Translations under genes and position numbers: made by a program
Notes under the pieces: model-generated
Seen by the model: the letters and a program-made list of their open reading frames with translations, nothing else
Told to the model about the DNA's origin: nothing
The model's database searches: none
Assembly: GCA_022072125.1 (NCBI GenBank)
Contig: JAJVIH010000050.1
Span: 1-64,000 of the forward strand
DNA length: 64,000 nucleotides
Source: Myxococcota bacterium
GTDB lineage: Bacteria > Myxococcota > JAJVIH01
Direction: 5' to 3'
Shown: one piece after another, positions 42,929 through 51,667 of the stretch
Layout: every line of letters starts with the position of its first letter
How positions within the stretch are numbered: position 1 is the first letter of the stretch

Positions 42929-44500
42929 TTACGGACCGCAGGCCGGATCGCGGGTGATGTCCTCGGGCCGCGTGTGACACTGGCCGTTCACCACGGTCTG
43001 GGATTCCGGTTGGCCATCCTTGATCTTGAAATTGAAGAAGGGTTGCCGCGCGCCTTTTTCGGGCAGGGTGATGCAACAGGTGAATTTGGCCTGGCCGTTG
43101 AAATTCAGCACCACATTGGCGTTGGCCTTCGCCGGTTGGGTGCAGGCCCCATCGGCGAAGAAAGCGCAGTCGTTGCCATATTGGATCAGCACGTTGAAAT
43201 CGCCGTTGATGGCGTTGCTGGTGAAGTAGTTGATCGCCTCCTCGTTGGATTTGGGCGCGTCGGTGCGGGAGAACACCGGCGAATTGACGCCTTCCACCTT
43301 CAGGGAGGCGCTCCAGGCGGGCGTGATTTTATCCTTCGAGCAGAGATTTTCCTCGCCATCCAGCGGATTGCCGAAGAACATGTTCACGTCGCGGGTGTCC
43401 TTGTCGGTGCCGTTGCTGGAATGGGTCAGTTTGAGTTGGACCTTGTTGTACACGGTCACGCCCACCTGCACCGGGTCGCTGACCAGGTTGGCGGCGTCCT
43501 CGACCACCAGTTCGATGACATAGTTGCCCGGAACATCGTAGGTGATGAAGAAATTGTTGGCGGTTTTGTCGTTTGGCGCCGTGACCGTGCTGCCCTGCGG
43601 AGCGGTTTTGATCGCCCAGTTATAGCGGACGATCGGACGGCCCGAGCCGCTGGCGCTTTTGGCTCCCGAGATATTGATGTGATCACCCACGCCGCGAAAA
43701 TCCTTGGCGTTGACGGGGTCTTTGTTGTCAATCTGGATCACCGCCGTGGGTTTGCCGACCACCCGTCCGGACAGCGATATCTCCAGCGGGGAATCCGGGC
43801 CCGTATGGTTCAGCCGGACGATGCAGTCCTTGAGCACGAAGGCCTGCGGCTCCACTGGCTCGAAGGTGAATTTGATTTCCTTGGTGGCGCCGGAGGGAAT
43901 GGGCGCGGGCAATCCGCCCGCATCCACATTGACGCCCTTGCAGACTGGCGGCACTTCCGTGCTCTCCAGCGTCACATCCACGTTGGAGGCGTTGGTCACC
44001 ACCAGCTTCTGTTCCGCCTTGCCGCCCGCCTGGATGTCGCCGAAGTTCAACTCCGCCTTGTCGGACCTCAGGGACACCTCGGAAACACACCGGCCCTGGC
44101 GGCACAGGTTTTCACCCTCGCAATTGGTTTTCACCACCCACTGGAAGCAGGTGGGGGCGTTCTGGCGGCACTCCTGCACGCTGTTGCCCTTGCAGCGGAC
44201 TTCGCCCGCGCTTTCGCAATCGCTGACGCAGGGCTGCGTGTCTCCTGGATCCGTGTCGGGAACAACAATGTCATCGGGCGCCGTATCGGGAACGCCGGCG
44301 TCCTCCACCGCGGCGCCGCCTGCGTCAGTCACCGGCGGAAGGTTGCCGGCGACGCATTGGTTCCGGGCCGGATCGCAGGTGAAGCCCTGGGGACAGGGTT
44401 GCCCACGGGAGCAATCAATCACAAAATCGGAATAATTGACCTGCAGCGAGCAACCGGCCAGACAGGCCAGGGTGGAAATATACAGGGCCGCACGGAGCAT
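42929..44500 (-). CDS. lipoprotein with ASH-like and PKD-like domains
   Basis: Surface lipoprotein of 523 aa. A lipobox LACLAGC (C17) ends the signal peptide. A short Cys knot (CSRGQPCPQGFTCDPARNQC) and a Cys-rich segment at about 80-145 follow. An abnormal-spindle-like (choice-of-anchor) beta-sandwich at about 150-250 starts LNFGDIQAGGKAEQKLVVTNASN. A PKD-like domain at about 260-380 has GRPIVRYNWAI and YDVPGNYVIELVVEDA. The C-terminal part is unclassified. ATG 44500 leaves a 2-bp gap after the SH3-like gene, so both are in one operon. Likely a cell-surface recognition or scaffold protein. Confidence 0.83.
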   Translation of the reverse strand: MLRAALYISTLACLAGCSLQVNYSDFVIDCSRGQPCPQGFTCDPARNQCVAGNLPPVTDAGGAAVEDAGVPDTAPDDIVVPDTDPGDTQPCVSDCESAGEVRCKGNSVQECRQNAPTCFQWVVKTNCEGENLCRQGRCVSEVSLRSDKAELNFGDIQAGGKAEQKLVVTNASNVDVTLESTEVPPVCKGVNVDAGGLPAPIPSGATKEIKFTFEPVEPQAFVLKDCIVRLNHTGPDSPLEISLSGRVVGKPTAVIQIDNKDPVNAKDFRGVGDHINISGAKSASGSGRPIVRYNWAIKTAPQGSTVTAPNDKTANNFFITYDVPGNYVIELVVEDAANLVSDPVQVGVTVYNKVQLKLTHSSNGTDKDTRDVNMFFGNPLDGEENLCSKDKITPAWSASLKVEGVNSPVFSRTDAPKSNEEAINYFTSNAINGDFNVLIQYGNDCAFFADGACTQPAKANANVVLNFNGQAKFTCCITLPEKGARQPFFNFKIKDGQPESQTVVNGQCHTRPEDITRDPACGP

Positions 44501-44502
44501 GT

Positions 44503-45696
44503 TCAGAACTCCAGTTGCAGATTCAGGCCGGCTTGCCCAGGACCCGCCACGGGAAACAGCCGCCACGAACGCGCCGGCGGCGCGCTGCTGTTGCTGTCCA
44601 GTACAAACAAGATGATGGAAGCCGCCGCCGCGGCCCCGCCCACGCCGTATCCCACGATGGACACCATGGTGAAGGTGTTGGCCTTGGAGGCGTTGTCATC
44701 AATCGCCTGCAAGGTGATGGGCGCGCGGGTCTCCTTGGCCGTGTTCAGATCGCCGACCGCGCCATTGCGCAGGATCATGCCGGTGACGCCGGTGGCGATC
44801 CCCGCGACCGCCAGACCCGCCATGGACCAGGCGGCGATTTTCATGCCGGAGCCGCGTGTTCCATCGCCGATGGGGCCGTTTTTTCCGGAGTGGGTGACGC
44901 ATTTGAAGTCGTTGATGATGGATTCGTCGTTGTAAAAGGCCTTGGCCACCTCGACCGCCAGTTTGGCGTAATCTTGATCGGAACCCGACTTGAGGTTGAT
45001 TTCATAGCTGGATTCCGACTTGCCGCTTTTGCCGTCGTAGCGGGTGTACATGATGGTGATCTTGTTCATCTGCACGCGCACGCTGCCCGCCAGTATCGAG
45101 ACAAAACCCAGCTTTGCGCCGTTTTTCTCGATGCAGGGGCCATCGGTGCAGACGGCCAGGCGCGAACCCGTGGGTCCCAGCTTCGCGATCAGGTCGCGGG
45201 AGGTGTAAACCTCGCCGGTTTTCCAGCAGGCGGCGGTGTTCTCCATGGCCTGGTTGAACGCGGTGACCACCTCGCCATGGTCATCGGGAACCGGCAAATC
45301 AATGAACGCATGGATGGTTTTTCCCCTGGGAAGCAGGGTCTGCGGCTCGGGCGCGGCCATGGATGTGGGCGTCGCCGGGGCCCAGACCGCGTCAAACTCC
45401 TCGCGGGGAATCATCTTGAGCATGGGCAGCGGGTAATAACCGCGCTCGCCTTTCATGTTCTCGATCAGCGCCCAGGTGGCGTCATGGCGCTGGATCAGCT
45501 TGACCGGATCATTCTTGGAGACAAAGAAGACCTTTGGCGCTTCTTTTTCCGGACCGATGCGGGCGTTATACCCCCCGGTGGCGATGGCGGGTTCAAAATC
45601 CTGCGCCCGACCCGCCGATGGAAGGATCAGCATCAGCCCAAGCAGAGCAGTTCCAGCCCAGGCTGGGATTCTCTTGACTGCCAGATCAAAGCTCAT
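44503..45696 (-). CDS. exported SH3-like protein with C-terminal membrane segments
   Basis: Protein of 397 aa. A signal peptide ends around SAGRAQ (about 32). A bacterial SH3-like domain is at about 35-90 (NDPVKLIQRHDATWALIENM, GERGYYPLPML). A middle domain has two cysteines (CTDGPCIEK). Two hydrophobic stretches near the C-terminus (AWSMAGLAVAGIATGVTGMI and a second at about 355-380) are likely membrane anchors. Residues 100-300 look like a Lipoprotein-LpoB-type helper fold but this is uncertain. A longer frame upstream is antisense to the 45976-49869 gene and is rejected. It starts opposite the metzincin gene with a 279-bp divergent gap. Confidence 0.78.
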   Translation of the reverse strand: MSFDLAVKRIPAWAGTALLGLMLILPSAGRAQDFEPAIATGGYNARIGPEKEAPKVFFVSKNDPVKLIQRHDATWALIENMKGERGYYPLPMLKMIPREEFDAVWAPATPTSMAAPEPQTLLPRGKTIHAFIDLPVPDDHGEVVTAFNQAMENTAACWKTGEVYTSRDLIAKLGPTGSRLAVCTDGPCIEKNGAKLGFVSILAGSVRVQMNKITIMYTRYDGKSGKSESSYEINLKSGSDQDYAKLAVEVAKAFYNDESIINDFKCVTHSGKNGPIGDGTRGSGMKIAAWSMAGLAVAGIATGVTGMILRNGAVGDLNTAKETRAPITLQAIDDNASKANTFTMVSIVGYGVGGAAAAASIILFVLDSNSSAPPARSWRLFPVAGPGQAGLNLQLEF

Positions 45697-45894
45697 GATG
45701 GAGCCAGTATAATGCCACGCCATGGAATGTCCAACCAAAAATGGTTCCGGCGGCCTCCCGGCGTCCTGGAAAGACAGGCAGTCCGGCCTGCCCATGCCGG
45801 ATGTTTCAATCTGACGCGAGACACCCGCGTTTCTTGGGGGAACCGCCGGTTTTGAAGATGGAGAGGATTTGAAAACAAAAGGGAGATTTTCTGG

Positions 45895-45923
45895 TTGAAG
45901 GCGGGTGACATTTCTGTTATCGT
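45895..45923 (+). promoter_or_regulatory. sigma-70-like promoter of the metzincin lipoprotein gene
   Basis: TTGAAG (45895-45900), 17-bp spacer, TATCGT (45918-45923). Both elements match 4 of 6 consensus bases, spacing is ideal, and the ATG is 52 bp downstream with AAGGAGAG before it. Confidence 0.5.
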
Positions 45924-45975
45924 GCTGCCTTCGGGTGTTTGAAATCCCGCTTCCGGCCATAGAAGGAGAGCCCAC

Positions 45976-48900
45976 ATGTCCCAGTGGAAATTGAAGTTGG
46001 CGCGAGGCCTGCTGGCTGTCTCGGCGCTTGGCATGATGTTCGCAAGCTGCGCCGAGACCCGTCCTGACCGGGTTTACGTGCAGCCCAACTATCTCAAGAA
46101 GTCCAACTTCGATGGAACCTGGTACTACCGGGTCACCATCACCGATGTGCCTTACGCCACCGGATTCACCTTCATCGGTTTCCAGAACCAGATGGAGAAA
46201 ATCCGCTGGGAGGTGATGGAAGACCAACTTGTCGCCTACCGCACCTACGAGCATATCCAGGACGGCGACGGGCGGGGGAACAATCCCAACTATCGCGGCG
46301 CCCCGGTGGCCTCGTACCGCATCACCAGCCATTTCGACATCCTCCGGTCGTATAACCCGACCACCGGCGAGGAATTCAACATCTGGGAGGAAAACGCCCG
46401 TGATCGTCCCTGGTACGAGCGCGAGTACATGCGCGTGGACTGGTCCCGCAACCTGATCAGCGCCGAGTTTGACAATATGTTCGTGCTCTCCACGAACAAG
46501 ACCGAACAGGTGGCTTTCTACGCCCAGCCGAACGACACCCAGAACGCCCCCGTCATCACGGACAACTATGTGGACATCACCGGCAAGATGATGGTCACCC
46601 CGAGCACCATGGAGTTTCCGGGATACGGTTCGCTGCCCGCCTGCTACTACATTTACAGCCTGGAAGACTGCAATTCCCAGACCATCACCTACCGCGCCTC
46701 CTTCCGGAAGAAGGATGAAACCCGTCAGTACGAACCGCTGGTCTTCACCGACAAGATGATGGAGGAGTTCGGCTACTTCTCCACCGAGCGCAAGGGCTAT
46801 GATCGCAGCTACGGCACGGTCGAGAGCAAGCGCATCCGTTTCATCAACCGCCACAATATCTGGTCGGAATACTACACTTCCGACGGCAAGCGCATTCCCG
46901 AGCATGAGCGCAAGGACGTGCGTCCGATTGTTTACTGGGTGAACCGGGAAATGCCCAAGGCCCTGATCCCCGAAACAATCGCGCTGGCTGAACAGTTCAA
47001 CGAGGCTTTCACCACCACGGTGAACGAGGCGCGCCGCCTGTCCGCCATCCGGGCCGGCGTCCCGGTGGTTGGAGACGCCCGCAATCACAATTTCATGATC
47101 CCCAAGGATCGGAAAGTGTTCATTCTCTGCCCGAACAATCCGGTCAAGGCCGGCGACCCCAGGGAGTGCGGGGATCCGGGCTTCTCCCCCAATATCGGAG
47201 ACCTGCGTTACAATCTGGTGGTGTGGGTGGATAAGCCCCACCTGGCCAGCCCCCTGGGTTACGGACCTTCCGCCGCCGATCCCGAGACCGGCGAGATCAT
47301 CCAGGGCAACGCCTTCCAGTACGGCGCCGCGCTGGACACCTACTCCAGCTACGCCCGCGACCTGGTGCTGCTGATGAACGGGGAAATCTCCGAGTTCGAG
47401 GTCACCAACGGATTCAACGTGCGCCAGGCAGTCCAGCAGGCCGCCGCCAGCCAGCGGTCCCCCTATCCGGAATACTCCCAGGCCGACGTGGAGCGGATGG
47501 TCAAGAACATGGACAACCGCTGGGTGAACAATGATCAGCTTCCGCCGATCAGCTTCGACGACACCCTGAACCTGCGCCAGCGCCTGCAGGATCGCATCAA
47601 CACCTTGGCGGACCGCGGTGTTTTCAAGCGGGGCGATCCCAAATACCGCGCCCGCCTGGACTCCCTGCGCGGCACGGACATCGAGAACCGCATGATGAAT
47701 GCGGAAATCCTGATGTCCGCGGGTATTGATCCGCAATCGCCGATTAGCGATCCCGCGACCCTGCGCCGCGCTTCTCCGTTCAATGTGCTGGATCCGCAGA
47801 TTCACCGCGAACGGATGCGCATCAAGAACAAGCTGTACGGCATGTCCATCGAACACGCCGAATTCATGGACGATTCCATTCTTGGCCTGGCGCTGGCCTA
47901 CAAGGGCGAACTGGATCGCCAGAAGATCTGGCGCAAGCTCCGCCGCCTGATTTGGCGCGGCGTGACCGAGCACGAAATCGGCCACACCGTGGGTCTGCGC
48001 CATAACTTTGAAGGCAGCTACGACGCCCTCAATTTCCATCCGCGTTACTGGCAGCTCCGCATGAAGGACGGCAAGCCGGGCGTGCGTTATCAGGACAAGC
48101 CGACCAACGAGGAATTGACCGACGAGGGCAGCGGCCATGGCATCCGCGAGTACCAGTACTCATCCATCATGGATTACGGCGCCAAATTCAATGGCGATTT
48201 CCATGGCCTGGGACGCTACGACCGCGCGGCCATCAAGTTTGGATACGGCGGAATGATGGAGGTCTTCAAGAACCAGACCGCCAACCAGAACGCCTCCAAG
48301 TTTGACGCCTCCCTGGTCAAATATTTCTCGTTGTTCTCCTTCCCGCTGCCCATCAAGGGCAGCACGGAGAATCCGGATGGCATCCACTACACCGAGTTTC
48401 CGGGTATTTTCGGCGACCTGGCGGGCGGCATGATCGAGATCACCACGCCGGCGCGCGACCCCGCCGACCCCGATGTTCTCACCGACGGCGCTGCGTACAA
48501 ATACATGGTGCCGGGCGAGGACTTCGATAACCGCGACAACGTCTTCTACGACGAGGTCATCAGCGCGTTCGGCTTCCCGGCCGACTCCAAGCTGCGCGAC
48601 AGGCAGGATCGTCCGGTGGTGCCTTACCGCTTCTGCTCGGATGAGTTCGCGGGAGCGTCCATCACCTGCAGCCGTTTCGATGAAGGCGCCGACCCCTACG
48701 AGGTGATGGAGAACAATCTCCGCACCTACCGGAACTACTACATCTTCAATGCGTTCAAGCGCGACCGCGTGGGCTTCAATCCCTCCGGTTACGTGACCCG
48801 CATCATGGACCGTTACCTCGACCAGATCAAAAGCTTCATGAATTACTACGTGTTGTTCAAGGGCATCATCACCAGCGAGAAGTGGTTTTCCGCTCCCGAT

Positions 48901-49869
48901 GGCTTTGGTCCCTTCACCGTGGCGGTGAATGACGGCTTCAACACCCTGGCGGAGACGTTGACCATGCCCGAGCCTGGCCAATACCGGCAGGAAACCCGCG
49001 GCGACGGCAGCCGCTGGTGGGTCAACGATAGCACCGCTCCCTGCCGCGGCGGCAACGGCTGCGTCACCCTCACCGACGGACGTTATTTCGCCACCAACTG
49101 GGACAACGATTCGGGCTATTACTGGTTCGACAAGGTGCTGCATGTCGGGTTCTTCCTTGACAAGGCCATGGCGATCCAGCTCATGAGCGATTACCGCACC
49201 TACTTCCTCGGCCGCGATACCGCCACCGACGTGCGTGAGTACGCCATCAGCTTCTACAACCTGTATGGCCCGCAACTCGACGAACTCTTTGGCGGCATCA
49301 TCACCGAGGACATGACCAAAATCGCGCCCTACTTCGACCAAGGGAAACTCGTGAAGCGCCGCTTCTCCGAGCCCAACTGGAGTCCGAAGCTGGACGCCCT
49401 GGTCAGTCCATCCACGTCCTTCACGGTGCAGTTGTACGCCACGGTTTTCGGCATGGCGCTGTTCCCCGGCAACTGGGATGCGACCTTCCAGGATCGCACC
49501 CGCATCTGGGTCAAGGGCGGCCGCGAAGGTCTTGAGCCCACCGGCGAGACGGTGACTTTCACCGATCCGAACAGCAAGCTGACCTACGTGGCCTCGTCCT
49601 ACAAGGACAAGGATGGCGTGGAGCGCGGTATCGCGGCGCAGATGATCAACAAGGCCAATCTGCTCATGGCGCGCTCCAAGGGCTTTACCACCGTGGAAGC
49701 CCTGAAGGCCTCCGAGGCGCCCGGCACCGGCCAGGTCACCCCGACCCTGAACGAGGCCCAGCGCAAGGCCGCCCAGGCCATGCTGAATGACTGGATTGAC
49801 AACCTGAACATGGCGCGTTCGGTTTCGCTCCGGTTCGGCTATATCCCGTTCGATTTCTTCCTCGAATAG
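45976..49869 (+). CDS. large zinc metalloprotease (metzincin-like) lipoprotein
   Basis: Lipoprotein of 1297 aa. The signal peptide ends MMFASC (C25). The zinc motif HEIGHTVGLRH is at 666-676, with catalytic Glu667 and a following NFEGSYD; a Met-turn SSIMDYG (M732) comes 56 residues after. This HExxHxxGxxH plus Met-turn pattern is the metzincin hallmark, as in DUF5117/zinc-dependent metalloproteases. The N-terminal part (about 30-600) and a long C-terminal segment (about 740-1297) flank it and are Tyr/Asp-rich. AAGGAGAG precedes ATG. It has its own promoter and terminator. Probably a surface-anchored protease that digests prey or host protein; substrate unknown. Confidence 0.9.
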   Translation: MSQWKLKLARGLLAVSALGMMFASCAETRPDRVYVQPNYLKKSNFDGTWYYRVTITDVPYATGFTFIGFQNQMEKIRWEVMEDQLVAYRTYEHIQDGDGRGNNPNYRGAPVASYRITSHFDILRSYNPTTGEEFNIWEENARDRPWYEREYMRVDWSRNLISAEFDNMFVLSTNKTEQVAFYAQPNDTQNAPVITDNYVDITGKMMVTPSTMEFPGYGSLPACYYIYSLEDCNSQTITYRASFRKKDETRQYEPLVFTDKMMEEFGYFSTERKGYDRSYGTVESKRIRFINRHNIWSEYYTSDGKRIPEHERKDVRPIVYWVNREMPKALIPETIALAEQFNEAFTTTVNEARRLSAIRAGVPVVGDARNHNFMIPKDRKVFILCPNNPVKAGDPRECGDPGFSPNIGDLRYNLVVWVDKPHLASPLGYGPSAADPETGEIIQGNAFQYGAALDTYSSYARDLVLLMNGEISEFEVTNGFNVRQAVQQAAASQRSPYPEYSQADVERMVKNMDNRWVNNDQLPPISFDDTLNLRQRLQDRINTLADRGVFKRGDPKYRARLDSLRGTDIENRMMNAEILMSAGIDPQSPISDPATLRRASPFNVLDPQIHRERMRIKNKLYGMSIEHAEFMDDSILGLALAYKGELDRQKIWRKLRRLIWRGVTEHEIGHTVGLRHNFEGSYDALNFHPRYWQLRMKDGKPGVRYQDKPTNEELTDEGSGHGIREYQYSSIMDYGAKFNGDFHGLGRYDRAAIKFGYGGMMEVFKNQTANQNASKFDASLVKYFSLFSFPLPIKGSTENPDGIHYTEFPGIFGDLAGGMIEITTPARDPADPDVLTDGAAYKYMVPGEDFDNRDNVFYDEVISAFGFPADSKLRDRQDRPVVPYRFCSDEFAGASITCSRFDEGADPYEVMENNLRTYRNYYIFNAFKRDRVGFNPSGYVTRIMDRYLDQIKSFMNYYVLFKGIITSEKWFSAPDGFGPFTVAVNDGFNTLAETLTMPEPGQYRQETRGDGSRWWVNDSTAPCRGGNGCVTLTDGRYFATNWDNDSGYYWFDKVLHVGFFLDKAMAIQLMSDYRTYFLGRDTATDVREYAISFYNLYGPQLDELFGGIITEDMTKIAPYFDQGKLVKRRFSEPNWSPKLDALVSPSTSFTVQLYATVFGMALFPGNWDATFQDRTRIWVKGGREGLEPTGETVTFTDPNSKLTYVASSYKDKDGVERGIAAQMINKANLLMARSKGFTTVEALKASEAPGTGQVTPTLNEAQRKAAQAMLNDWIDNLNMARSVSLRFGYIPFDFFLE

Positions 49870-49886
49870 CGGAAGATTGTTCTCCC

Positions 49887-49928
49887 CGCATCAGGCCGTT
49901 GGGAAATCCAGCGGCCTGATGCGTTTTT
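49887..49928 (+). terminator. intrinsic terminator after the metzincin gene
   Basis: 12-bp perfect stem CGCATCAGGCCG/CGGCCTGATGCG, 13-nt loop, then TTTTT. It starts 18 bp after the stop at 49869. Confidence 0.95.
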
Positions 49929-49993
49929 CAGGGGTCGCCCCCCGTGACCGCCGTGGCTGCATGGGGTGAAAACTTCGCGGGTCATGACCCCAT

Positions 49994-50044
49994 TCCCGAA
50001 ATGAAAAAAGCCAGGAATTTCAGTTCTGAAATCCCATTTCGGGA
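49994..50044. repeat. nested inverted repeat
   Basis: Outer arms TCCCGAAAT (49994-50002) and ATTTCGGGA (50036-50044). Inner arms GGAATTTCAG (50014-50023) and CTGAAATCCC (50026-50035) have one mismatch, around a TT loop, with an 11-nt bulge on the left. No T-tract follows. Confidence 0.7.
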
Positions 50045-50193
50045 GTGAAACCATCAAGCGGCGTCTTTTTCAGGAAGTCCGGCCATTTCTCATGCAGTTG
50101 TGTGGTGAAATCTGATTCGGATTGACACATGGCGTTAAAACCAATGGTGGCATGTTTTTTGCTTGCATATACGGCGAAGTGCCAATCCCACCC

Positions 50194-50213
50194 CTCCACT
50201 CTACGGAGTGGAG
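50194..50213. promoter_or_regulatory. 8-bp hairpin with UACG tetraloop
   Basis: CTCCACTC-TACG-GAGTGGAG, perfect pairing; as RNA on the plus strand the loop is a C(UACG)G, one of the most stable tetraloops. It sits 122 bp before the RluA-type gene, so it may lie in its 5' untranslated region. Confidence 0.55.
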
Positions 50214-50335
50214 CAGAAAACCACCTCCTTTTTTATCCGCCACTGTGTCCTATCCACGTGTTCCCGCGAGACGAACGGATGTTCGTCTCCCCCCCTCCCC
50301 CCTTTCAACGGCGCTTCCTTTCCAGCAGGTGAAAA

Positions 50336-51247
50336 TTGAAACCGGGGCTTCTTCATTACCTGATTGAAGCCGGGGAACCTGAAGGCGAGCGCATGGACAA
50401 GGCGCTTTCCAGCCTGACAGGCTATTCCCGGATTCAGGTGAGAAAATTTCTGTCGGAAGGCAAGGTGCGGGTGGATGGCAAGGTGATGCGGATCGCGTCC
50501 CGGCTGGCCCGCCCGGGCATGCGCATTGAATTGTTTCTGGACCCCTCGGAGAAGGATCGGCTGGTTCAGCACAAAATCCCCATCATTTTCCAGAGCCGGG
50601 AATTGCTCGTGGTCAATAAACCGGCCGGGTTGCCGGTATCGCCCACCCGGTCGCAAACCAGCGAAAGCGTGGAGCGCCTGATGCACGGCCAGACCGGAAA
50701 AAACTGGCGCGCCGTCCACCGTCTCGATCAGCCGGTCAGCGGGGTCTTGATGCTGGCCCATTCGGACAAGGCCATCGCTCAGCTTTCCGCCTGGTTCAAG
50801 GCGCGGCAGGTCGCCAAAACCTACCACGCCCTGCTTCACCACCCGGAACGTTTGCATGACGGCGAGTGGCGCGATCTGGTGAGCCGCAAGGGAGCGGCCA
50901 AAATGGGCGACGAAGGCGCCCGCGAGGCCGTCACCCGGGTGTATGTGCTCGGGAACCGGGGCGCCTGCGCACTCGCCCAGCTTGAGCCCGTGACCGGGCG
51001 TTACCATCAATTGCGCATTCAGGCCGCCCTGCACGATGTTCCGGTGGTGGGCGACAAACGCTATGGGGCGGTGGACGGGGCGCCCAGGCTGTTCTTGCAT
51101 GCGGCGGGGGTGCGCCTGACGGCGGGCCAGCTTCCTGACTGGTGCGGTCCCGGATATTTCAGCGCCGATCCGCCAGAGGATTTTTTCCTTTACCACGGCG
51201 GCATCCGGCGTCCCACCCTGCCCATGGTGCATCGCCGGGGGGTATGA
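50336..51247 (+). CDS. RluA-family pseudouridine synthase
   Basis: RNA pseudouridine synthase of 303 aa. An N-terminal S4 RNA-binding domain (GERMDKALSSLTGYSRIQVRKFLSEGKVRVDGK) precedes the catalytic domain. The catalytic Asp is in HRLDQPVSGV (D131). GRYHQLRIQ and GDKRYG match the family. It isomerises uridine in 23S rRNA or tRNA; the branch (RluA, RluC or RluD) is not settled. The first in-frame codon TTG 50336 follows an AGGTG; the alternative ATG 50393 would cut the conserved Arg of the S4 domain, so TTG is preferred. Single gene, convergent with a small minus-strand gene. Confidence 0.88.
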   Translation: MKPGLLHYLIEAGEPEGERMDKALSSLTGYSRIQVRKFLSEGKVRVDGKVMRIASRLARPGMRIELFLDPSEKDRLVQHKIPIIFQSRELLVVNKPAGLPVSPTRSQTSESVERLMHGQTGKNWRAVHRLDQPVSGVLMLAHSDKAIAQLSAWFKARQVAKTYHALLHHPERLHDGEWRDLVSRKGAAKMGDEGAREAVTRVYVLGNRGACALAQLEPVTGRYHQLRIQAALHDVPVVGDKRYGAVDGAPRLFLHAAGVRLTAGQLPDWCGPGYFSADPPEDFFLYHGGIRRPTLPMVHRRGV

Positions 51248-51308
51248 GTTCCGGAACGGAATCCGTCTTCCGGATGTCCGCGGTGGAACCGTGATCCGCG
51301 CCGGGGAA

Positions 51309-51572
51309 TCAGTACAATCCGTTTTTCGGCTGGTGTTCGCGCGGCCCGGTGCGTTGCTCCAGTTCCGCCGCCGCCCTGGAGAGCATTGCCCCCGCCGAAT
51401 CCAGACGCTGGCGCAGCACGCCGATGCGCGCTTCCATCTCCCGCAGTTCATCCGGGTCGGGCAGGTGGAGCGCCCGTTGCAGGGATTGGGTTCCCGCCCG
51501 GACAACGGCGATCGCCTCGCGCCCCCGCGCGAACAACCGCCCCCACTGGATGGAAGAATTGGTCTTTTCCAT
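51309..51572 (-). CDS. small coiled-coil protein, possibly phasin-like
   Basis: Small protein of 87 aa, not clearly recognised. An N-terminal amphipathic part (SSIQWGRLFARGREAIAVVRAG) is followed by LPDPDELREMEARIGVLRQRLDSAGAML, which resembles the LPxxxEVxxLxxRLxxLERRL segment near the end of PhaE and phasins, and by an Ala/Glu-rich coiled coil. AGGCGG is found before ATG 51572; a longer in-frame ATG at 51668 lacks one. It lies far from phaC, so a link to PHA granules is only a guess. A divergent SPOR lipoprotein gene starts 96 bp away. Confidence 0.6.
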   Translation of the reverse strand: MEKTNSSIQWGRLFARGREAIAVVRAGTQSLQRALHLPDPDELREMEARIGVLRQRLDSAGAMLSRAAAELEQRTGPREHQPKNGLY

Positions 51573-51667
51573 GCCGCCTGATCTCCAGATGCCGGATCCG
51601 CGGAGGGCGGTATGTTGAGCCGCGCCCGCGAACAGGGTAGGTATGGGGACTGCCGGACTTTCTGTCA

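Larger units (their letters stand above)
49929..50335. other. AT-richer intergenic region with hairpins
   Basis: 407 bp with a base composition visibly more AT-rich than the surroundings in places (AT-rich runs at about 49990-50040 and 50105-50175). No gene has a ribosome site or recognisable protein. A nested inverted repeat is at 49994-50044 and a hairpin with UACG loop at 50194-50213. A TTGACA at 50122-50127 lacks a proper -10. The region may host a small RNA or be a leftover insertion. Confidence 0.55.

Noticed and set aside
45697..48138. N-terminal extension of the SH3-like gene (minus strand)
   Set aside because: Antisense to the metzincin gene; the signal peptide at 45696 gives a clean natural start.
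50122..50127. TTGACA as a -35 element
   Set aside because: No suitable -10 at 16-18 bp; nearest AT-rich hexamer is too far.
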